Assembly (NCBI GenBank): GCA_963971285.1
Contig: OZ020245.1
Span: 23,078,983 to 23,142,982 of the forward strand
Length of the DNA stretch: 64,000 nt
Reading direction: 5' to 3'
DNA from: Astropecten irregularis
Taxonomy: Eukaryota > Echinodermata > Asteroidea > Paxillosida > Astropectinidae
In this document: positions 40,743-54,500 of the stretch, piece by piece
Layout: each line of letters begins with the position of its first letter
Position numbering within the stretch: position 1 is the first letter of the stretch
Position numbers and translations under genes: made by a program
The notes under the pieces: model-generated
The model's input: the letters and a program-made list of their open reading frames with translations, nothing else
What the model was told of the DNA's origin: nothing
Database searches by the model: none

Positions 40743-41195
40743 TACAGGGTGTCCCCCCAAAAAAAATAAACCGCAAGAACTTGTGTCGAGAACTATTATA
40801 TAAAAATTTGAGCATAATTTGAATGAAATTGAGGGGGGGGGGGGGACTAAGACTGAATTACCCAACCCTCAAAACCAATTTTCACTTTTTTTAATGTGAC
40901 GAGTTTTAATAAATCAAATTAAATCAAATCAAATCAAATCAAATCAAATCAGATTTTTATCTTTCTTTCAATACACATAATGTGTATTGTGCAAATTTAT
41001 TTTTAAAGAGTACTTTTTCAATTTGTCATATTTTCGCAAATTTCAGCCGGCCCGATTTTGCTTAAATTCTACACGGTGATAGCCAAGACATGGCTGTATC
41101 ATATTAGCTGAATCTTGAAGTGATAAACAGTTTAATTTTAACATAATGGGCCCGTTCCCGACACAGTGTTGCGTTTTTTCTGGAACACCCTGAAT
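40743..41195. mobile_element. Tc1/mariner-type MITE
   Basis: The left end TACAGGGTGTCCCCCCAAAA and right end TTTTTTCTGGAACACCCTGA then ATA are inverted, with TA at both borders, as expected for Tc1/mariner targets. Near the middle an (AAATC)n array (about 40913-40951) expands the element to about 450 bp. No transposase ORF. Confidence 0.65.
40913..40951 (+). repeat. (AAATC)n microsatellite inside the mariner-type element
   Basis: About seven to eight AAATC units, the first imperfect. Confidence 0.85.
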
Positions 41196-41682
41196 AGACC
41201 TATATAATTTTCTATACACGTTCGATCAGGATTTGCTTACGGGTCTGTTTCAGCCTAGGGAGCATGTACTTCTGTTCACAGAAGTGAACAATTGTTGGGT
41301 TGAGTTTTGATCAAATGAAAGTCTTTTATAGCATTTCTTTCTAATGATAAAAATCTATTAAATATTTCGCCGCTATGATACACTCATCAAATCAAATTGG
41401 TCCACTGTTGCCCAGAAACCAGACAACTGTAACGTCGCAATACAATTGAATTTTATAAATAAGCCGACCAAACCCGTGGATGTACGTGAATTGGTAGTTT
41501 GCGTAGGGAGTTAACTTGCGAAAGTAATATTCCATAACTACCAATTATTATACTAAGTTGACTTAAGTATATTTTTCACACTCAGGCATAGGCCTACCCC
41601 TGCAGGGCATGCCTCTCTATGGTCCGAACGGGGTACATGCTCAACCCGACCCTAGTTGTACACAGTTACACGTATAGCAAGC
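41196..41682. other. Intergenic DNA
   Basis: Unique sequence. TAGGCCTA is at 41589-41596. No gene seen. Confidence 0.4.
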
Positions 41683-41696
41683 GCTTTCTCAAAGCT

Positions 41697-41730
<34 letters not shown>

Positions 41731-41898
41731 TTCGTCTCTGTTTTCATACGGTGAAAATATAGTTTGTGGTTTTCCATTGAAGCTGAAACTCTGTTGTCCT
41801 TTTCAAACCAGAGAGTCTACAGAGAAACTGCAGCCAAAAGCCTCTATTTTGATACCTGTAATTTTGAAATGGAGGCAGAGCCGGAGTCTGAAAAAGGC
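41683..41898 (-). mobile_element. MITE with (GGCTCC)-like long terminal inverted repeats, copy 2
   Basis: Inverted relative to the 13866 copy. The left arm CAAAGCTCGGCTCCGGCTCC extends into perfect (GGCTCC)n, and the right arm is GCAGAGCCGGAGTCTGAAAA. The interior (TGTGGTTTTCCATTGAAGCT, CAAACCAGAGAG, TCTATTTTGATAC) is the reverse complement of the first copy's interior. It lies about 470 bp past the stop codon of the homeobox gene. Confidence 0.65.
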
Positions 41899-41922
41899 CC
41901 TTGGTACCGTGGTCGTTTGTTT

Positions 41923-41928
41923 TTTAAT
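41923..41928 (-). promoter_or_regulatory. Candidate polyadenylation signal of the homeobox gene
   Basis: ATTAAA on the minus strand, about 440 nt downstream of the stop codon. It is the first AATAAA/ATTAAA-type hexamer I found on that strand after the stop. Nothing else supports it; the real 3' end needs transcript data. Confidence 0.2.
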
Positions 41929-42365
41929 AACAAGTCATATGACAACTTATAGTAACTTGCGAAGGCATGAATTTTGGCGAGAAACAATTTCGTATAAAAC
42001 CATTTTACTTACACAAGTCACAGCAGCTTTTGTTGTAACATTAGTGGTATTTTCTTTCATTACAGTTTTGTTAAAATCAAGATGCATCTTCTATCAAATC
42101 ACCATCTCGTTTCAAACCTTTGTATAATAATCCATGACAGGTACTTTACATACCCAACTTACACTGTAACTATTAATTACAACAACCATAATGAGCATGA
42201 TGGAACATAACTGCTACGCTAATCATTTTTCAGATGTACCCATTGTTGTCGGGATTCATTAAAACAAAACTGGAAGCATTCGCAATGGTTTCTGTACAAC
42301 TTTTTAAAGACAACCCACTGGAAAGCTAGTACAAGTTCAAACTGGCCAGAGATTGAATGTTTCTT

Positions 42366-42596
42366 TTAACGGTTGAACGAGAACGGGAGAGGGGTGAAAG
42401 CAGAGGCGCAGCCATCCACGGGCGAGGGAGACAGCGCCGGATGACCCATGGCAATCAGCGGGGAAGGCCCGCTAGCAGGTGCCGGTGAACTGCAGTGCTT
42501 CATCAGGGTCCCGTTGGGTGAGGATGGAGTCTCTTTGCTTGCTGCTTCTTTGTCGCGGCGTTCTCGGGCTCTCCGATTTTGAAACCAAATTTTAAC
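42366..42596 (-). CDS. msxlx: msxlx exon 3: homeodomain helix 3 and C-terminal tail
   Basis: Begins directly after a strong acceptor on the minus strand (pyrimidine-rich TTATCTTCATTTCCAG, 42597 upward) with codons for VKIWFQNRRARERRDKEAAS. It encodes homeodomain residues 45-60 and a 60-residue tail rich in Ser and Pro that ends FSFNR before TAA at 42366-42368. Phase 0 with exon 2. The splice falls between homeodomain residues 44 and 45, a position shared by many homeobox genes. The uninterrupted frame extends upstream into the intron but has no meaningful sequence there. Confidence 0.93.
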   Translation of the reverse strand, partial: VKIWFQNRRARERRDKEAASKETPSSPNGTLMKHCSSPAPASGPSPLIAMGHPALSPSPVDGCASAFTPLPFSFNR

Positions 42597-45500
42597 CTGG
42601 AAATGAAGATAACACAAAAGAAAAACAGAGATTTAATTGGTTTGCATCTTTTTAGAATTAGGCATATCCCGGATATGGCATTAGTCAGAAGTCATAAAGC
42701 TAATAAATATTTGTGTCGACTTATGACGTACGAGGTATTCATTGCATAATGCCACTATCTCATCATACATAATTATGCCGTTCATTTGACACATGAAATA
42801 TAATGTCGTTTATACGAAGATCAAAATAGTTCAAGTAAGTCGATGAAAAACCTTTTTACAACGTTTTAGCTAAATTAAATGTAATAATGTTCAAGTTTAC
42901 ACAAAATGTAACAATTAATATAGAATTGGTTTGTGGACCGGTGACAATGGGATGACTGCATAGAAATACCCCCCTTTGAAAATGAGTGTGGTTCTGAGAA
43001 AAACGGAAGTTCTGATTGAACGACACAAAGTTGGGGGCGCTGTTGAACAAGACTAATGACGCAAGCAATATTTAAGATAATAAATACGGGAAGAAAGTGA
43101 GGAATAAAACGGCATAAATAGGCTGACCTACGTTACATGGCATTCTGGCCAAAAAAGAGTTCTAGTTGAATGCAAGAAACATTACAATATAGAGGACAAC
43201 ATGGGTGAAGGTTACGTCTCGCCGTGAGGAAAAAAAACCCAGACGATATTTGTGATTTGAATTCCATCAATGTGTAACTCATTTTGGAATTGTGTAAATT
43301 TGCATAAAGCCAAAAAATCTGTCTGGATACACCCGAAACAGCAGTAGTGACGCTACAAACGAGCTAACTTTAATGGATTCAAGTTTGGATTGGCCCATTT
43401 GAATTTTAGTTACTGTTTTTTTAGTATGATAAAATATGATTTGTTGTTCAAAGTAATCATGTTTTGACAATGGCAAGATGTATGCCATGGCATCGCAAAA
43501 ACAAATCATTGCAATGCTATTATAAATATGGATAACTGCGAATAAACTGCTGGTAATTAAGCTTGAATTATTTACAAATCACTGTTTTCTGTTCGGTTAC
43601 TTTTTATGAAGATGATGAATCGACCATTCAGTTTCAAAATGCGCGAAAACTCACATGCTTTGGGGTATCAGGTGTATTAATATTTAAAAGTACAGTACAG
43701 GATTGGTAACATACCCAAACAGAAATATACACAGATTTACGAATAATTTACAGGGTATGAAGATGGTGCTAGTACCGTGAAAATATTTACGCCTGAATGA
43801 TGATATATCTATCCAGAAATTAGTAAAACAAAGATCGAAACCAGTTTTGATCTCGGGGTAAGATCAAAGCCATTCTTTATAAGTTTTATAAGAAAAACTG
43901 AATCGAGTTTTCGATATTTCCTCGTGAGTCATCAGATGTCCGATTGAGGTCAAATTTCTACATGCTTATGATGTCATGCACATGTTGGATCAGACAAAGT
44001 GTGAGTGCTGTTCTGTGATCTTTACCAATTATGTATTGTGCCTTTAAATCTATTTTGCAGTCCTTAGATTTAAAATGAAGAAACTTAAAAGCATTAATAA
44101 AAAGTATTCACAAGGCCAAAATAATCATATGTACGCGTAAGATAAAAGACGCAAATATTCATGGTAACAATCATTATAATCAGTGCGATTGAAAAAATTC
44201 ACTACTTCATCATAAAACTGCCGCGACGATAAAATTTTACGAGATTCTTGCCCTGCCCTCATACAAAAAAGAATCCTTGTTAAAAGATGGCCTTAATCTC
44301 CACGAGAGGCCTACATTAGTCATAGGGAGTTGCACACGTGAGCTATATGGGTTGATGAGCATTAGCGGCGTAGGCCTATAGATAGCAATGGGCTAGTACC
44401 CTATCACATGCATCGTGACGCTGCATGGAAGGATATGGGTACCAACGAAATTGCCATCGTTAAGGGGATATCATACTTTGGTTTTTATCACAGAAATACA
44501 GATTCATGGGCAATATATCAAGACAGATACAGTAACAGTCATCTGTGAAAATTTCAGTCCCATACGGAGCCCACTTTTTGAGAAAACAGTGAAAAAAACG
44601 GCCACAGTATTTCTTAAGTCTTTTCTCTTTTATTTTTGATCTTTTAAAAGATCAAAAAGATTTTCGGTCGTTGTTTTACTAATTTCTGGATAAATACACC
44701 AGGAGGAAAAATGTTAACGGTATGTTTCTACAACCACCATTTTCATGCTTTGTAAGTTATACGTAAATCTGTGAACATTTCTGTTGGTTTCTTATACCAA
44801 AGTATGATATTACCTTTAACTTGTTTAACCTTGTGGTTATTTGATAATTATAAAGAAACTTAGTTACTCTTATTTTTTTCGCTATGATGTCTTGCCTTTT
44901 GTTGTGATGTTTCTTTCTTTTACTTTTCCCTTTTTTTCTTTTTCGTTGGCTTTTTTTCTTTGCTTATATAAAGTTGTGTTTATGTCTCTGCTCCGATCCG
45001 CCGTTCGAACATTCAAGGAAGTACAGTGACTCATTTAAAACGACGATTGTATAATTGAGATCGGTCTCGATACGGCAAAGGGGATATTATTCAGAGGTAA
45101 AGAATATCCCAGTTATTGCCACGACTACGGAAAGTTGATCTCCGTGCGCCGTAGCCTCCATGACCGTGTGCCGTGAAACAAACAAAAAAGCCCCGCCACG
45201 ATGAGTGCGTCAGCATGGAATTCCCAGACGATTATTTTCCGTGCGGCAGAGTATCAACTAGCCAATAAACATACGGATCATGTCCGGGGTTTCCATATTG
45301 CGATGTTAACCCCCGTCTATACCGACCGAACCGACCGGGTTAAGTGGCCGGCTCGGGCCCGTGGACGACCCCGGCCCGACGTCTCAGGCTCGGGCGACGA
45401 GTTGCCTACTCTCTGCTAACTTGTTTATGACATGTCAAGTCAAGTGAAAGGGTGGCTCAATACCCGATAGGCTGTGTATACTTTTTTTTGTATACTTCCT

Positions 45501-48500
45501 CGGCAGACTCTGCAAGAGTTCACAGAAGTACATTATCTGGCTGGCTGATGACCTTTACGTCTTTTAGGATAACAACAATTCCTTGAATTAAAAAGTTATG
45601 AAAACTAACACCGCTATACTCTCAGATCAGTTGTTCAGCCTCATTTTTTCTCAGTGACTCTTTTTTTAAAGCTGAGCAAAAAGAAATGTTGACTCAGCCG
45701 GGAATAGAACCATACACCCATGTACTAAATTATAAACGATGTTCTATCCCTATTCCTACCTTCATCCTACATGTTCAATTGTGTCATCTTTCTGAACACC
45801 ATGGCCCTAAGTCATCCATAGCTCTACCATCGTTCCCAACTCTAGGACCCTATGATCTGGCCTTCAATCATATCGTCAACTAATTGTGTAAGGGGCACAG
45901 AATCTACAACCCAACGGTAAAATTCCTTACACGGTGAAGTTGTCTGTCCGTGCGGAGTGAACGTTAGCGACAGTTCTTTAAATTGTTTCTGTCAGCTTTT
46001 TAGGTTGAAACCGAAATTTTATCAATTATGATTCCAAACACAGCTGAAAAGTGTACAAGAGATTCAACAAAGAGTCCCGCGGACACTACGCTCTAGTTTC
46101 GCCAAAAGACCCATGGAAGGAAAGTCATAAAATATGCAAACGTTATTTTCAGACGGTTATCGGACAGAATGACAATCATCTCAATCCGTAGATTTGTTCC
46201 ATATCATTCTCCAATTGATTATTATCTATAGGCCTTAAGGAGGCTGGCATTCGACCTCGTGGGAGTTCTGGAGGACCTTTCTTGAATGTCTTTCATATTT
46301 AAAACGATAAAACGTCCCAAAGATTATAGATCAATATTGGAAAGATCAATATTTGCACGCCTTAAGTTCTACCAAGACTGACGAATCAACAAAATGAGCA
46401 ATGATACCAAAGCATTCAGCCCATCAGCAGAGCTAACCGAAAATCCACATTACAATAACTTGTGGAGGATCGAGAGCTCCGCCGGTTACCGGAGGCTATT
46501 TGGCCGAACATGTATAGCTAACAGGTACGGAACATGTATAAGGATTCATGGCCACTGCACATTGATCGTTCATATACCGTGTTTTGGAACCGTCTCCCCC
46601 GCCCCACGGGCCTAGACCAGCAAGGTTGGCCTGCTCTGGTCCGTCGCCGAGCGTACGGCAACGGCCAGCCGACGGGTCTGGTGTAGCCAATCTAGATGCA
46701 ATCAAGTGTACTAACGAGGTAACTCGATTGATTCCCTTGGGCGGTACACCGCCTCCAGTTCTCTTAAATAGGTTGGAATGGTGTGTTAATGCTTCTGTTT
46801 TACCGATGTCCTACATTATCATGTTGTTTGTGGTTTGGTGTTTTCTGCGGTACACGGCAATTGGGGAGGAAGGGTTAGTCAAGCAATATTTAATCAGAAT
46901 TGATGTCTGAAGATCAGGTTTCTAGACTGCTTACAATTAAGAGGCGAAATGTTTGTTTTAAACGTCCTCCACTCGGGAATTGAGGACATCTCTATTGGAA
47001 TTTCTCGGTAGTAAAGGTTGTTTAAAGCAGATCACATTTATTTCGTTTTTGCAACACCAACACGGATTTTGGCAAAAGTATCAGACTTATGGGAGACACG
47101 CATACTAGAAAGATTTTCATGAATTTTAGTATATGATTTTTCTCATCTTACAAATGTACTTGAATTTTTAGACTCCTGGTAATCCATTCTCATTTTCATT
47201 AATGACTACGTTAAAGAGACAACAGTGGGCGTAGTAATATTGTAAGAAAATTGTGAATTATGAAACTTTTTGATTTGTCATAAGAACAATTATAAACACA
47301 GAAACTTTGGCCTCGGGCTATTTGAGAGCTATAGATATTGCTGAGAATACACAATATTGAAACTAAACACATATTAGCCTTATTATTCATTCATGTGAAC
47401 AGGGAAAACGTAACATTAACACATACAAAAAGACACTCCCAATATACAGTAGCATAATATACCTCATGTGGTAATAGTAAGTAAAATTGGAGGAGAATTA
47501 CTCGGAGGGCAATTTGCTGGGGGCCGACTGACTGATTGAACCTTATAGCTCGATCGGTCCATCCACATGGTCCATCCGAATGGCATGGCTTTCAATCAAG
47601 TGAGCATGGGTGTATTAGCATAATTACTCCAGCTGCCAATCTACATCTGACGGTCAAACCTAGACGATTAGCTTGATAACCACCGGGGACAACCCTATGC
47701 ACCACTCGTGTATTTGTATCGCCAACTGAACGTAGCGGTGTGAATTAACCCGTCAGGGGCCTGGGCAAAAGACCTGGCCGATGACAGGCACAAGGAGCTT
47801 GGAGGAGATCGCCCACGGAGCGAGGACTCCATCATACAGAAAACCAGTATAGTCTGCACTCTGACTTCTATAATCCTTGTCCACCACACTGAACTCCGGG
47901 CCCAGAATTTTAGGGCGGGCCATGGAGAAATAAACTCCGGCGCGCATGGACCGCTTTCACTTCCCACCCGTCCCATCCGAGCCACCAACTGAACCCCGCG
48001 CCGGCCCGACATCCCAACCTCACCGGGCATTGTCGGTGTTCACCCACCGCGGTGTGGTAACAAGGACCACCAACCATGGAGGAAGCAGTGCTTGATCCCC
48101 CCCAGTGGCGTCGCCAAGGGGGGGGCCAGGGGGGGCACGTGCCCCCCCTGGAAAACCTCGTGCCCCCCCTCGTGCCCCCCCATTTGAAATTTGGGTTGGT
48201 GAAAAAAATATATAATATATAAAAAGTTTGCCCCCCAAACGATTGCTTGTGCCCCCCTTGTGCCCCCCCAGACTCAAAAGTCTGGTGACGCCACTGATCC
48301 CCCCATGCACCAACCAACCAATTCTCGGTCCCCCGTATATAGACCTGCCTCACTTAACTAAAACTGTCACTTATAATTAGCCCAAGAAAAAAAACACTAA
48401 CCACCCTGTTGTTTTTGTTTAAATAATGAGGAAACGAAGTGGCAAACAGGCCAGGCGATAAGTTGATTAACAAGGAGGGTAGGAAGCGAGATTGGAGCGT

Positions 48501-51500
48501 TGATGGATGTAATTTATGCCAATACGCGTAGCTTCAATGGGTCTAGCTACCTAATTACATTAGATAGAGCATTGATGCCCATAAATCACCACGTAATGAT
48601 AGGGGTCTAGTGCAACCAGTGTTGCGCAGTCGATGCCTTTTTGGTGAAGTTCTTTTTGCGCTAACAAAATTAGGCTACACGAAAGAATTATCTCTGTATA
48701 GGCAATTTAACTGGTTAAGTAGACATTAATATTCTATATCCAACTTCTAAGGCTGATTCGTTCAAATAGAAAAGCACTCTGTCGTTATGTTTTCCTGTTA
48801 AACACTCAACGACGAAAAGATTCAGTTCAAGCAAAGTTCAACTTTCAGTACAATTTCGCTAAAACCTTTTAATTTTACAAAAATCGGATATCTGATTCGA
48901 GAAATGAGTATGGGTATGTTCACACGAGCTGCTAACTTCGCTGGTAACTTAACAGTAACAATTTCTGGTCATTGGAACGCAGTTTTAGCTAATTTCGCCC
49001 AAGTCAGACGTTGAATACAATCATCCATAGACTAGAGCCAGGAACAAACTAGCTTTATGATTAAGCAAGAATAGTACCCCATGTTGTTTTAAACTTAAAC
49101 TGGAGATCATTCTGATGATAAATTACTCAAAATTATTCCGGGATACGTGCATGACATTTCGAGATTTTCTTGAATACAGTTTGCCATAAATTCTCACCAC
49201 TATTGCAGTATGATAACCAGACGTTCGTTGCATTGGTCCTGCAGACAAAGGGTGGTACAGTATGACCCTGGTTATGTTCTTGTCATTTTAATTGGAAACT
49301 ACGGTACATTGATAAACAAGTGGATAGTGTTGGATGACTGTATGGAGATTGCCCTTATGATAATTGACTGTGAGACAGTCGTAATGAGCTCCCTGTAAGA
49401 TCAGGCCTTATCTCGAGTTGCCGACTTGCCGAGATTAGGGAAGAATTTTGATGAGAGAATTTAAAGACGAAGGAGCTGTCTACCGTCTTGAGTAAATCGC
49501 GGGGCGATATCACGGTGTATACATCACACAGCCGTTGTGGTTGATCCCTATATACTACGCGGTGTCTTTCCTAATTACACCCTCCACTATACCAACATGC
49601 CTGTAGTATACCTAAGGTGACAGAAGGATGCTAATTGGTTGTTTTCGTGAAGAAAAGACAACTGCGTGTGAAATATTTAACACCCTCGATAATGATATCA
49701 GTTGATTGGGAATGAGTTCGACTCTGGCTCTGTGCAAAGCCGAATTACAACCTTGTTTTTTTTTCAGAGAGACAGAAAGCCTTTGAGAAAGATCATGCTA
49801 GGGGATCGAAACGTCAGGCCCTCCTACACTTCCAAGTATTTTATACATTTCAGGTAATTAGTTTGGTTGCTGAACAGTTTGCAGCAAGTGCCTTTGAGAA
49901 AGATCCTGCTAGGAACGATACGCGTCAGGCCCTCCTAACTCTAAGCATTTGATCTATTTTAGGTCATTTTGGCTGATGTTCAGTTTGCAGCAGTTTATTA
50001 CTTGTATTGAAGTTTTGGGAGATAGAAACTATATTGATCAGACCTTCAGAAGGGTTTGAGGGCGGGGCGGGGTAGGACCGGGGCCTTGTACTTGTACTCA
50101 CCCTGTTTTCAGAGAGGTTTAGGGCGGAGGAGAGCTCGGCCACGTCTATACTGCTGAGATAGTGCGTGCATCGGAACTTCTGCTCTAAGGTGGTGACTTG
50201 TGACGGAGAGAATGGGACCCGTGGATTGCGACCTAACTTCCTCTTCTTCGCTCCGTCCTTCCTTTTGGCTCCTGGGCACGAGGAAATAAAGTACAAATTC
50301 AAAAACCGATCTCAATGAACTAGGTTTAGTATTTTTTTAGTATAATTAATTTTAAAGGATTGCATTTGTTTGTTGACGGTAGTATCATACTTTGGTAAGA
50401 AATCAAAACAGAAATGTTCACATGCAGATTTACGTATAACTTACAGGGTCACAGTGAAGATGGTGGTGGTAGAAACATACCGTTAAGATTCTTCCGCCTT
50501 AAATGGTGTATTTATCCAGAAAATCTTTTTGATCATTTAAAAGATCAAAAATAAAAGAGAAAAGACTTAAGAAATACTGTGGCCGTTTTTCACTGTAAGT
50601 TCTAAAAAAGTGGGCACCGTATGGAACTGAAATTTTCACAGATGACTCGGTTACTGTATCCGTCGTGATATTTTTGCCCATGAATCTGTATTTCGTTGAT
50701 AAGAACCACCGTATGATATTGCCTTTAAGGATTGGTATTTCATATTTCATATTCAAAAAAGTTGAACTTAATTATAATTTAGACCGTAAAGTAAACATCA
50801 TGGCCTAGACTTCCCAATCCAACTATTAAGTTATCTTTTCAATTAGGCCTATGAGTTTATGCCGCCATAGTTCAAAGATTTCATTGTTCACCATGTCATT
50901 GATGCGTGGTCGCTGTTTACAAAAAAAGGGAAACATATTTTGTTTGGTTTCCGTATAGTGGAGTTACCCGGAGGAACCTCCACGGAGTTTAACTGACGCC
51001 CGTCCCCTGCCAGCACCATTCTCAGCACCCTAACCTTCTCTCGATATTGTGCCGGCGATCGTGATGTCGTCCAAACCAGGTTTTCGTGACACGAGGCAAT
51101 AACCATCCCCCAAAACCAACAATTACACCCTCCCACAACGGAAGCATAAAGAAACCCTTTCAAAAAGGAGACTGACTTTATCACAATATAAATATATAAA
51201 AAAAAACTATGATCGAATCGGAGTGACAAATATACCGAGCTGTAAGCTATCAATAAAAGAGATTTCTGTAGCAAAAAACTGTATAAAGGAAAGAAAAAAG
51301 GCAGAATAATATCAGGCTGCTTTTACACCTGGTAGCATAGGGCCTAAGTCTGACGAGAAATTAGGTCGGGCACAGCAAACCGGAACGGGACCACTTCAAC
51401 CCCGCGGCAATGTTGTTGTTGAAAATTCCCGTGGCGCGGTATAAAACACGACAGCTCTGTGTCGCTACAACCACACAATCGTTTACAAAATACACTTTCA

Positions 51501-54500
51501 GAATTCAGGTCAGTCAGAATAATGATAATCTGTGTATAGGCCATTTTGACGATGAAGATGATGATGATGTTGATTTGATGAAATCAGGCACTGATTACGG
51601 TGATGTTTATAATATAAGTATGGTAACTTTGAGGTTAATGGGACTTGGTATAGTTGGTATATATAATAGAGGCCTCCAAACGCCTGACCTTATTAGGCCG
51701 ACCCTGTCAACAATAAATCATACGCGAAAAATGATGACCTAGTACTATCAAGAGAAACTTTTGTTGAGACTTCTAACTTAATAAATGACCTCGGCAAATA
51801 TGGAGAGAGTTAGGTCAATAAGTGTTCTCTTATATAGATACATACAGGTGTATGTGGGAATCAAATGTCACTGGTCGAAGGTCTTGTGTCTTGTTATATC
51901 ACCTTATATGGACGGCTCATGTCCTATAGCAAAATGAGTGTTTGTATAACTGATGTCCTCGATAGTTTGCCGATTTGGATGAGTATACTTGGTAGTATCA
52001 TACTTTGGTAGAATACCGAAACAGAAATCTTCACAGATTTACCTATAACTCACAGTCACAGGGTATAGACCTAAAGATGCCGTAGAAACATACCGTTAAT
52101 CTTTTTCTGTCTTAAATGCTGTAGTCATCCAGAAAAGAGTCAAATCAATGACCAAAAACAATTTTGATATTTTAAAGAGAAATTATAACGGTGAAAAGAT
52201 TTTGTAAAAAATTATGTGGGCGTTCGTCTTTCACTGTTTCCTCAAAAAGTGGGCACCGTATGGGACTGAAACTTTCACAGAGGGCTGTTACTGTATCTTC
52301 CTTTATATTTTTGCCCATGAATCTGTATTTCTTTGACAAAAACCAAGGTATGATATTACCTTTAAGACAGATCCCCACACGCTGCATTAAAAAAGGCGGC
52401 CACGATGACATATCAGTATTGATCACGTGACTCAGATCCTCAATTATGCCTAAAATTGTTACATGTATTGCTCTTATCTTTTTACTATTTTGGAGCTATA
52501 GTTGGATTGAACAAGTTGAATCCCGATGCATTCTGGGATGTTTTTTTTTTTAACTTTTAAGAGTGACATAATAATGATTTCAATTGAGATGTTTGGTTGT
52601 GCAGATGTTTCCCTTCTAAATCCATTCAATTAACCGCGTGTATAATGGTGAACATGAACACACACAAAACACTGTCTGCTGCAAAATCTATAGCATGCGC
52701 ATTGGTCCGTTTCAACTGAGGGGCCATGTTGCTCTCATGTCGCCTTTTTCATATAAGGGGTTCGCCCGCTTTAAAGGTAATAACATACTTTGGTTTTTCA
52801 TTCATGGGTACAAATATCAAGACAAATACAATAACAGTCATCTGTGAAAATTTCAGTCCCATACGGTGCCCACTTTTTTGAGAAAACAGTGAAATACGGC
52901 AACAGTATTTCTACAGTCTTTTCTCTTTTATGTTTGATCTTTTAAAATATCAACAAGATTTTCGGTCAATGTTTTACTAATTTCTGGATAAATACATCAT
53001 TTCAGGCGGAAACATTATAAAGGTATGTTTCTACCACCACCATCTTCATACCCTGTAAGTTATACGTAAATCTGTGAACATTTCTGTTTTGGTTTCTTAC
53101 CAAAGTATGATACTACTGTACCTTTAAAGGTTTTGACAATTAATGGGATCTTTACAAATAACAGTCTCTAAACTGTCTTTTGCTAATGAGGTCGTAAGTC
53201 AGCGTGTTTGTATAATTATATTGACCGAACAAGTGCTGTAACTGTAAAAATGTGCCGTCGTCCCAAGCTATAATGTTGAAAGATTCTGTTTAGATATTGA
53301 CTTAACTTGGTGCCAGTACTTCTGGAGGGAACACCCATACCCCCTACACGCTAATCGATAGGGGGAGCCCAAGCTGTCCAATCGCCACTGGGTGTGGGGG
53401 AATCTATTGTACCCCCATTGAGACAAGGGGGGACGTCTGGCCATGGTCTGACTGATTGAAGTGACAGTCTAATGATGAAAGAAGACCCAATCAACAAAAG
53501 GGAGCAGACAGCCACATCAGTCAAACTCCTTTCTTGTCTTCGGTTTGGGGTTTTGTTTCCCTTTTTCAGTCAGGAGTGACTTGGCGGCCATTTTGGAAGG
53601 CCATTTTACAGATTGACATCTTTTGAATGGTTGTCATGAAATATATCAATATCGTCTTGTCAGGCAAGTAATCCAGACAAAACCAGCGAACATGCAATCA
53701 CCATTTATACACTGACCTATGTATGCCATCTTTATACGACACTTTGAAAGGACACCCGTTTTTATCAATTTATTCGAAGACATTCTTGTTTTTGGTCTTT
53801 AGTCATATAACTGTCGGATACAGTTTTGCATTCGCTTTTAGCGTATCCCGTCGTTTAAATTTTACAACAAATCTCAATATTATAGGCACATCTTTTTTAA
53901 AGGTAATTCCATGCTTTAGTTTTTGTCAAAAGAAACGCAGATTCATGGGCAAAAATATCAAGAGATTACAGTTACATTCATCTGTGAAATTTCCAGTCCG
54001 AAAGGTGTCCACCTTTTGAGAAAACAGTGAAAACGCTCACGGTATTTTCAAATATATTCACAGGAGTTTTGGTGGTGGTTGATTCGACTTATTTTTTCTG
54101 GGTAAAAAGAGCATTTCATGCCAGATAAATTTTAATGGTAAGTTTCTACCATCATCTTTACACCCTGTAAAAAGTGAGATTTATGTTTTGGAATGCTACC
54201 CACCTTAAAAGGAAACTGTAAAATCTGTACTAACGCGATTGTTTTCCACTCGCCAAGCATTTCTATGAACACTGTATATTTACCCACATCTAGATTAGTC
54301 CGATAAAGTTGCCAAATATTCATTTTTAGAAAATGCTATACATAATTTTGTATAAATCGTCCATAGCTCACATAGACGTTTCCAGTCATGAATACAATAT
54401 TATATCTATTTTTACTGAAAAACTTTCACAATTGATCAAGCAAAGGTAACGTGTATCACAAAATAAAAAAGCAGGCGATCAAATTGTTTTCACTATTACA

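Larger units (their letters stand above)
42597..50101 (-). other. msxlx: msxlx intron 2 (7.5 kb)
   Basis: GTGAGT donor at 50101 and CAG acceptor at 42597 (minus strand). It holds two copies of the TTAA MITE (one relic), the hAT MITE at 48103 and two tandem Penelope-like fragments. GC-rich unique blocks at about 45200-45420, 46570-46690 and 47750-48060 stand out from the AT-rich background. No exon of another gene was recognised. Confidence 0.85.

Noticed and set aside
45686-45720. Reverse-strand B-box-like GGTTCTATTCCCGGC as a tRNA or SINE
   Set aside because: No A box at the right distance and no cloverleaf. Too weak to list.
47910-48353. 147-codon Gly-rich minus-strand ORF
   Set aside because: Runs through the hAT-type MITE with G/C runs. 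The translation follows the repeat, not a protein.
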